Below, one piece after another: positions 42,304-45,265 of a DNA stretch of 45,265 bases. Origin of the DNA: CBDFHV01 sp965247705 (lineage in GTDB: Bacteria; Pseudomonadota; Alphaproteobacteria; Rhodospirillales; CAMCUA01); NCBI GenBank assembly GCA_965247705.1, contig CBDFHV010000055.1, positions 1-45,265 of the forward strand, in the 5' to 3' direction. The first letter of the stretch is position 1. Every line of letters starts with the position of its first letter. Made by a program: the position numbers and the translations under genes. Under the pieces are notes generated by a model. The model ran no database searches, had not been told where the DNA came from, and saw only the letters and a list, made by a program, of their open reading frames with translations.

Positions 42304-44421
42304 TTACGTCAAAATCCGCCGCGCGCCAGTCATTTCAGGCCCCTTGGGTGAATAAGGCGGGTTAATAACGCTGACAGGCTGTGGCGCCGGTCTCAGGAAC
42401 GGCAGTTGGTCGACGTCGAAATTGACCGGCAGATACATCTCTCGATCCGTTCCCTTGACGTTGGTGGTCAGGTACTTGGTCTGCAAATTGAACAACTGGT
42501 CGTCGTGCTCGATTCGGCCAGCGGCGAGTTCCAGCGAGTGGACATCGGCGAAGTCCCCATTGCCATCGACGTATCCCGACTCCCAGAGGTTGCTGCCATC
42601 GGGGCCGATCAGCGCCACATTGAGCCAGATTTCGGGCTGCGCACCCAGGGAACCGGACGGCAGGTTGTGGCCGTCGCCGATGTTGTGAACGGCGTATCTG
42701 AATTCAAGTGGTTCGCCCGCCGTCGGTGGCGCGTCGAAGAACGGTCCAATGACCTTGGAGCCGTTCGACATCACCTGCTGGCGTTGATCGCGTTTCACGT
42801 CCAGGGCCGCCAGGTTGTCGTCGATGACCGCGCGGGCGTCCTCCCGGTCGCCCGCATCCGCCCACGCCTCGGGAAAATCGACGCCGAATCGGACCTTGAC
42901 GCCGACCGTGGCCGCATAAAGGGCCAGGCCCGGCGCACCGACATCGCGCAGCGCCAGAACCGCATCCTGGACCGCGGAGAAAGCCTTCCGGCGGGCATCC
43001 TCGTCGCCGGCCTCGCCCAGGTCCGTGACGGCCGTTTGAAGGGAGTCGAACAGCGCCCGCGGCGCTTCGGTTGTCCACGTGCCGGTAAAGGTGTCCAAAA
43101 CTTCACCCAACGCACCAAGCGCACTATGCGCCGCGTCATCGTTGGCCAGCTCTTCCAGCGCTTCGATCTGGTCTCGGATTTCGTCGAGCGCATCCTCGTC
43201 GGCGTCCGCATCGACGGCTTCTTCCAGCTTGGCCATCGCCGCCGCGAGGTCTTCGAGCGGCGTCGCCAGCCGGCCGCTACCATCCAGCCGCCGCTCCAGT
43301 GCTTCCAGCGCCGATTCGATGATCGCCAGCCCCTGTCCCAGCGGCCCCACACCCAGCGTGGCGGCCGCGTCATCCATGGCCACGGCCGCGTCGGCGGCAT
43401 CGGCCACTGCGTCCTCGAAGGATTCCGTACCCCACCCGGCGCGCCAGTCGAACCGCAGCCATTCTCGGACGGTCCACGCCTCCGCGGCCGGGTTGTGGGG
43501 GAAGACTCCTGGATGGGCGATCGAATAGCCGGGCCCGTAAAACGCGTGATTGTGGTGGACGCGATTGGGGTTGATCGCTTCCCCATCGATGACGGCGACA
43601 GGCGCCCGATCGTACCCCGCCGCCTTTCCGGGCACCTTGCCCATGTGGCAGTCCTGGCAGGTGACGCCCGCGGCGGCGGCCGGCGAGCTTCTGTATTGCT
43701 CCCAGACGACTTCCAGCTTGATCCCGATGTTGACGGCCACCTGATGGCACGAGGCGCAAAATTCCGACTGTGAAATCTGCGGGAACGGCACAACGCCAGC
43801 GTGGATCTTGGCGCCCCGTTCCCCCTCGCTGGTGGCCAATTTAAGCTCGTCCTTGCGGGCGATCACATCATTGAAAACGCTGTCTTCGACGGTGTTGTAT
43901 ACCGGCGCATGAATGGTCCCCGGATCGATGCGCCGCTCGCCGTTGATCCGGCCGAATTCCCCAGCGGCGCGATGGCACGTAATGCAGGTAATCCCCTCTC
44001 GCGCTACCCGACTACGCTCCCACAGGGGAGCCTCTCTCGGCTCGCCGCGCTGGGTTCCCACCTGCTGATGACAACGGACGCAAAAGCTTCCGATCGTTCC
44101 CTGGGTCAGGTCATTGATCCTCTGTTCGAACTTGTGGAACATCGGCGAGACCGACGCGTAGGCGTGGCTGGAAGACGCCCATTCCCGGTAGATTTGCTGG
44201 TGACATACCGCGCACTGCGACGCGCTGGGGTAGCTCTCCTCGGCAAGCAGTTGGGCGTGTTGGTCATCCGCGTCCGCCGACCACGCCAGCATCGGCGAGC
44301 ACAGAAATACCGTGATCGCGGCAACGGACGCGGTGATCATCGCCAGAAGATCGCGCCGTATCCGTCGTGGCCGTCGTCGGCCAACGCAGCAATCCCGATC
44401 GCGGTGCTCACCGAGTCCCAT
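42304..44421 (-). CDS. pentahaem cytochrome c family protein, C-terminus next to IS1380
   Basis: A 705-aa exported protein. After a basic N-terminus, ITASVAAITVFLCSPMLAWS is the signal peptide. Five CxxCH haem sites lie in the first 260 residues: CAVCH (70-74), CVRCH (114-118), CITCH (146-150), CASCH (222-226) and CQDCH (255-259). Residues ~340-500 are an unusual acidic helical stretch (LEEAVDADADEDALDEIRDQ). The C-terminal third (YAVHNIGDGHNLPSGSLGAQ onward) looks like a beta-rich domain seen after haem domains in similar proteins. It ends 45 bp before the IS1380 gene and may be shortened. Probably periplasmic electron transfer with its neighbour. Confidence 0.85.
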   Translation of the reverse strand: MGLGEHRDRDCCVGRRRPRRIRRDLLAMITASVAAITVFLCSPMLAWSADADDQHAQLLAEESYPSASQCAVCHQQIYREWASSSHAYASVSPMFHKFEQRINDLTQGTIGSFCVRCHQQVGTQRGEPREAPLWERSRVAREGITCITCHRAAGEFGRINGERRIDPGTIHAPVYNTVEDSVFNDVIARKDELKLATSEGERGAKIHAGVVPFPQISQSEFCASCHQVAVNIGIKLEVVWEQYRSSPAAAAGVTCQDCHMGKVPGKAAGYDRAPVAVIDGEAINPNRVHHNHAFYGPGYSIAHPGVFPHNPAAEAWTVREWLRFDWRAGWGTESFEDAVADAADAAVAMDDAAATLGVGPLGQGLAIIESALEALERRLDGSGRLATPLEDLAAAMAKLEEAVDADADEDALDEIRDQIEALEELANDDAAHSALGALGEVLDTFTGTWTTEAPRALFDSLQTAVTDLGEAGDEDARRKAFSAVQDAVLALRDVGAPGLALYAATVGVKVRFGVDFPEAWADAGDREDARAVIDDNLAALDVKRDQRQQVMSNGSKVIGPFFDAPPTAGEPLEFRYAVHNIGDGHNLPSGSLGAQPEIWLNVALIGPDGSNLWESGYVDGNGDFADVHSLELAAGRIEHDDQLFNLQTKYLTTNVKGTDREMYLPVNFDVDQLPFLRPAPQPVSVINPPYSPKGPEMTGARRILT

Positions 44422-44423
44422 GA

Positions 44424-45265
44424 CTACTTGTACTCCTTGGGCAGGCGCCCACCGATCGTGCCGGTCAGGTCCTTGCCGACAAGCGCGGCGGCGAGGGCGC
44501 GGGCGTTGTCCGCATTTGGCTCGGCGAGCAGTTTTCCCGCTTCCGCAACACTTCCTTCGATGGCCTTCAGGGCTTCGGTCGCGGTGGCGATTCGCTTCTT
44601 CTGAACCTCGGCGAACTTGGGATGCTCGATCCGGCCGATTGCCTCCGCAGCACTGACCAGCGCCGCCGCTTGACCGATCACGTAGACTCGTGCCTTCCCG
44701 GCGGCATCCAGTTCCTGATTGACCGTGACATCGGGCGGATAGAACCGGTGGCGAACGCTACCTTGACTATAGGCGACCAGTTCGAAGTCCGGATTGATCG
44801 GATGTTCGTTGTCCAGCATGGCCTTCACATCGTCGGCGCCAAGATCGGGCTTGGCGAGGCCATGGCAGGCGCTGCAATTGGCGGCGACATCGAACGGCGC
44901 GCTCGGCCGGATCATGCCCAGCGAGACCGACTTCTTGATCCGCTCGGCTTTGTGTTCGGCCGTTTCCTGTTCACGTTTGACACCCGTACCACCGTAATCG
45001 TTATGAACCTCGATCCAGTCCGACGCGGGGCCATGACAGTTCTCGCAACTCGGCCCGGCGATCGAGGCGGCTTTGCCGCCGGGCTTCTTGGCCGCGACGG
45101 TGTAATGGCACGTCATGCACAGTGCGGTCCGCTTCATTCTTTTGCCGCCGACAGCTTTGGTGATCGCGCGCGCCGACTTCTTCTTATGCACGGACTTGAA
45201 GGATTTGAAGTGCGCCGTCTTCTTCCAGACCGCGTACTCTTCTTCATGGCATTTCTGACATTTCT
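44424..45265 (-). CDS. tetrahaem cytochrome c (partial, runs off the right edge)
   Basis: The visible C-terminal part (280 codons) has four CxxCH sites: CQKCH at the edge, CMTCH, CENCH (in SIAGPSCENCHGPASDWIEVH) and CSACH, the pattern of cytochrome c554-type tetrahaem proteins. The segment after the last haem is helical (AAALVSAAEAIGRIEHPKFA). A start at 45191 would drop the first haem site, so the gene clearly begins beyond the window. It ends 2 bp before the pentahaem gene's start, so the two form an operon and probably an electron-transfer pair. Confidence 0.85.
   Translation of the reverse strand, partial: KCQKCHEEEYAVWKKTAHFKSFKSVHKKKSARAITKAVGGKRMKRTALCMTCHYTVAAKKPGGKAASIAGPSCENCHGPASDWIEVHNDYGGTGVKREQETAEHKAERIKKSVSLGMIRPSAPFDVAANCSACHGLAKPDLGADDVKAMLDNEHPINPDFELVAYSQGSVRHRFYPPDVTVNQELDAAGKARVYVIGQAAALVSAAEAIGRIEHPKFAEVQKKRIATATEALKAIEGSVAEAGKLLAEPNADNARALAAALVGKDLTGTIGGRLPKEYK

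Overview
The window is high-G+C DNA from an alphaproteobacterium, most likely a Rhodospirillales-type organism. That placement is inferred from codon use, the 3' half of an alphaproteobacterial-style initiator tRNA, the clpS-clpA pair, TRAP transport and paired multihaem cytochromes; I have run no database search. Single-base frameshifts in two otherwise well-conserved genes mean either a decaying genome or an uncorrected draft assembly.

Left third (1-15137): one end of an integrated temperate phage or phage-like island. Nearly everything reads leftward (- strand). A tyrosine integrase (13660-14913) lies next to an attachment site that is the 3' half of an initiator tRNA-fMet gene (15093-15137). 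A CI/LexA-type S24 repressor (7437-8153, +) diverges from a Cro-like small gene, with a 10-bp-arm palindrome between them. From there a tightly packed early operon runs leftward: excisionase/AlpA-like HTH, a small unknown, a Cas4/RecB-like nuclease, an unknown with an SSB-like acidic tail, a 747-aa primase-helicase, a small protein ending DEIPF, a RuvC-like resolvase, a DUF6378-like protein, and further small proteins. Ten copies of a 7-bp motif, in both orientations, lie just downstream of the primase-helicase (2485-2599) and are a candidate origin or operator. Between repressor and integrase, where temperate phages carry cargo, is a 1233-aa SIR2-domain protein of the antiphage-sirtuin type, with a small gene 39 nt upstream and a low-G+C secreted tandem-repeat protein further up. 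The structural genes would lie left of the window.

Junction (15138-16763): the tRNA terminator, a fragment of a second integrase, then an IS630-family copy whose transposase carries an in-frame stop. This looks like repeated insertion at one tRNA locus.

Middle (16764-29897): a catabolic and transport block. TRAP dctQ and dctP (-) diverge from hydantoinase/oxoprolinase-type hyuB-hyuA, a fumarylacetoacetate-hydrolase-family enzyme, an AhpD/CMD protein and an MFS transporter (+). A second, convergent MFS gene follows, then an aspartate-dehydrogenase-like enzyme and a gamma-glutamyltransferase-family enzyme. No large TRAP permease (dctM) is visible; the IS630 copy sits where it would be expected. 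A 17-bp-arm inverted repeat (18389-18425) lies between the divergent TRAP and hyu genes.

Right third (29898-45265): a small membrane protein, an intact second IS630 copy, a secreted duplicated-CxxC protein, a frameshifted DUF3179 gene, a DHDPS-family lyase translationally coupled to a TauD/TfdA-type dioxygenase, a frameshifted cyclic-nucleotide-binding/EAL protein, a 17-bp tandem repeat, clpA and clpS, a conserved unknown gene cut by an IS1380-family element, a pentahaem cytochrome whose C-terminus abuts that element, and a tetrahaem cytochrome running off the right edge.
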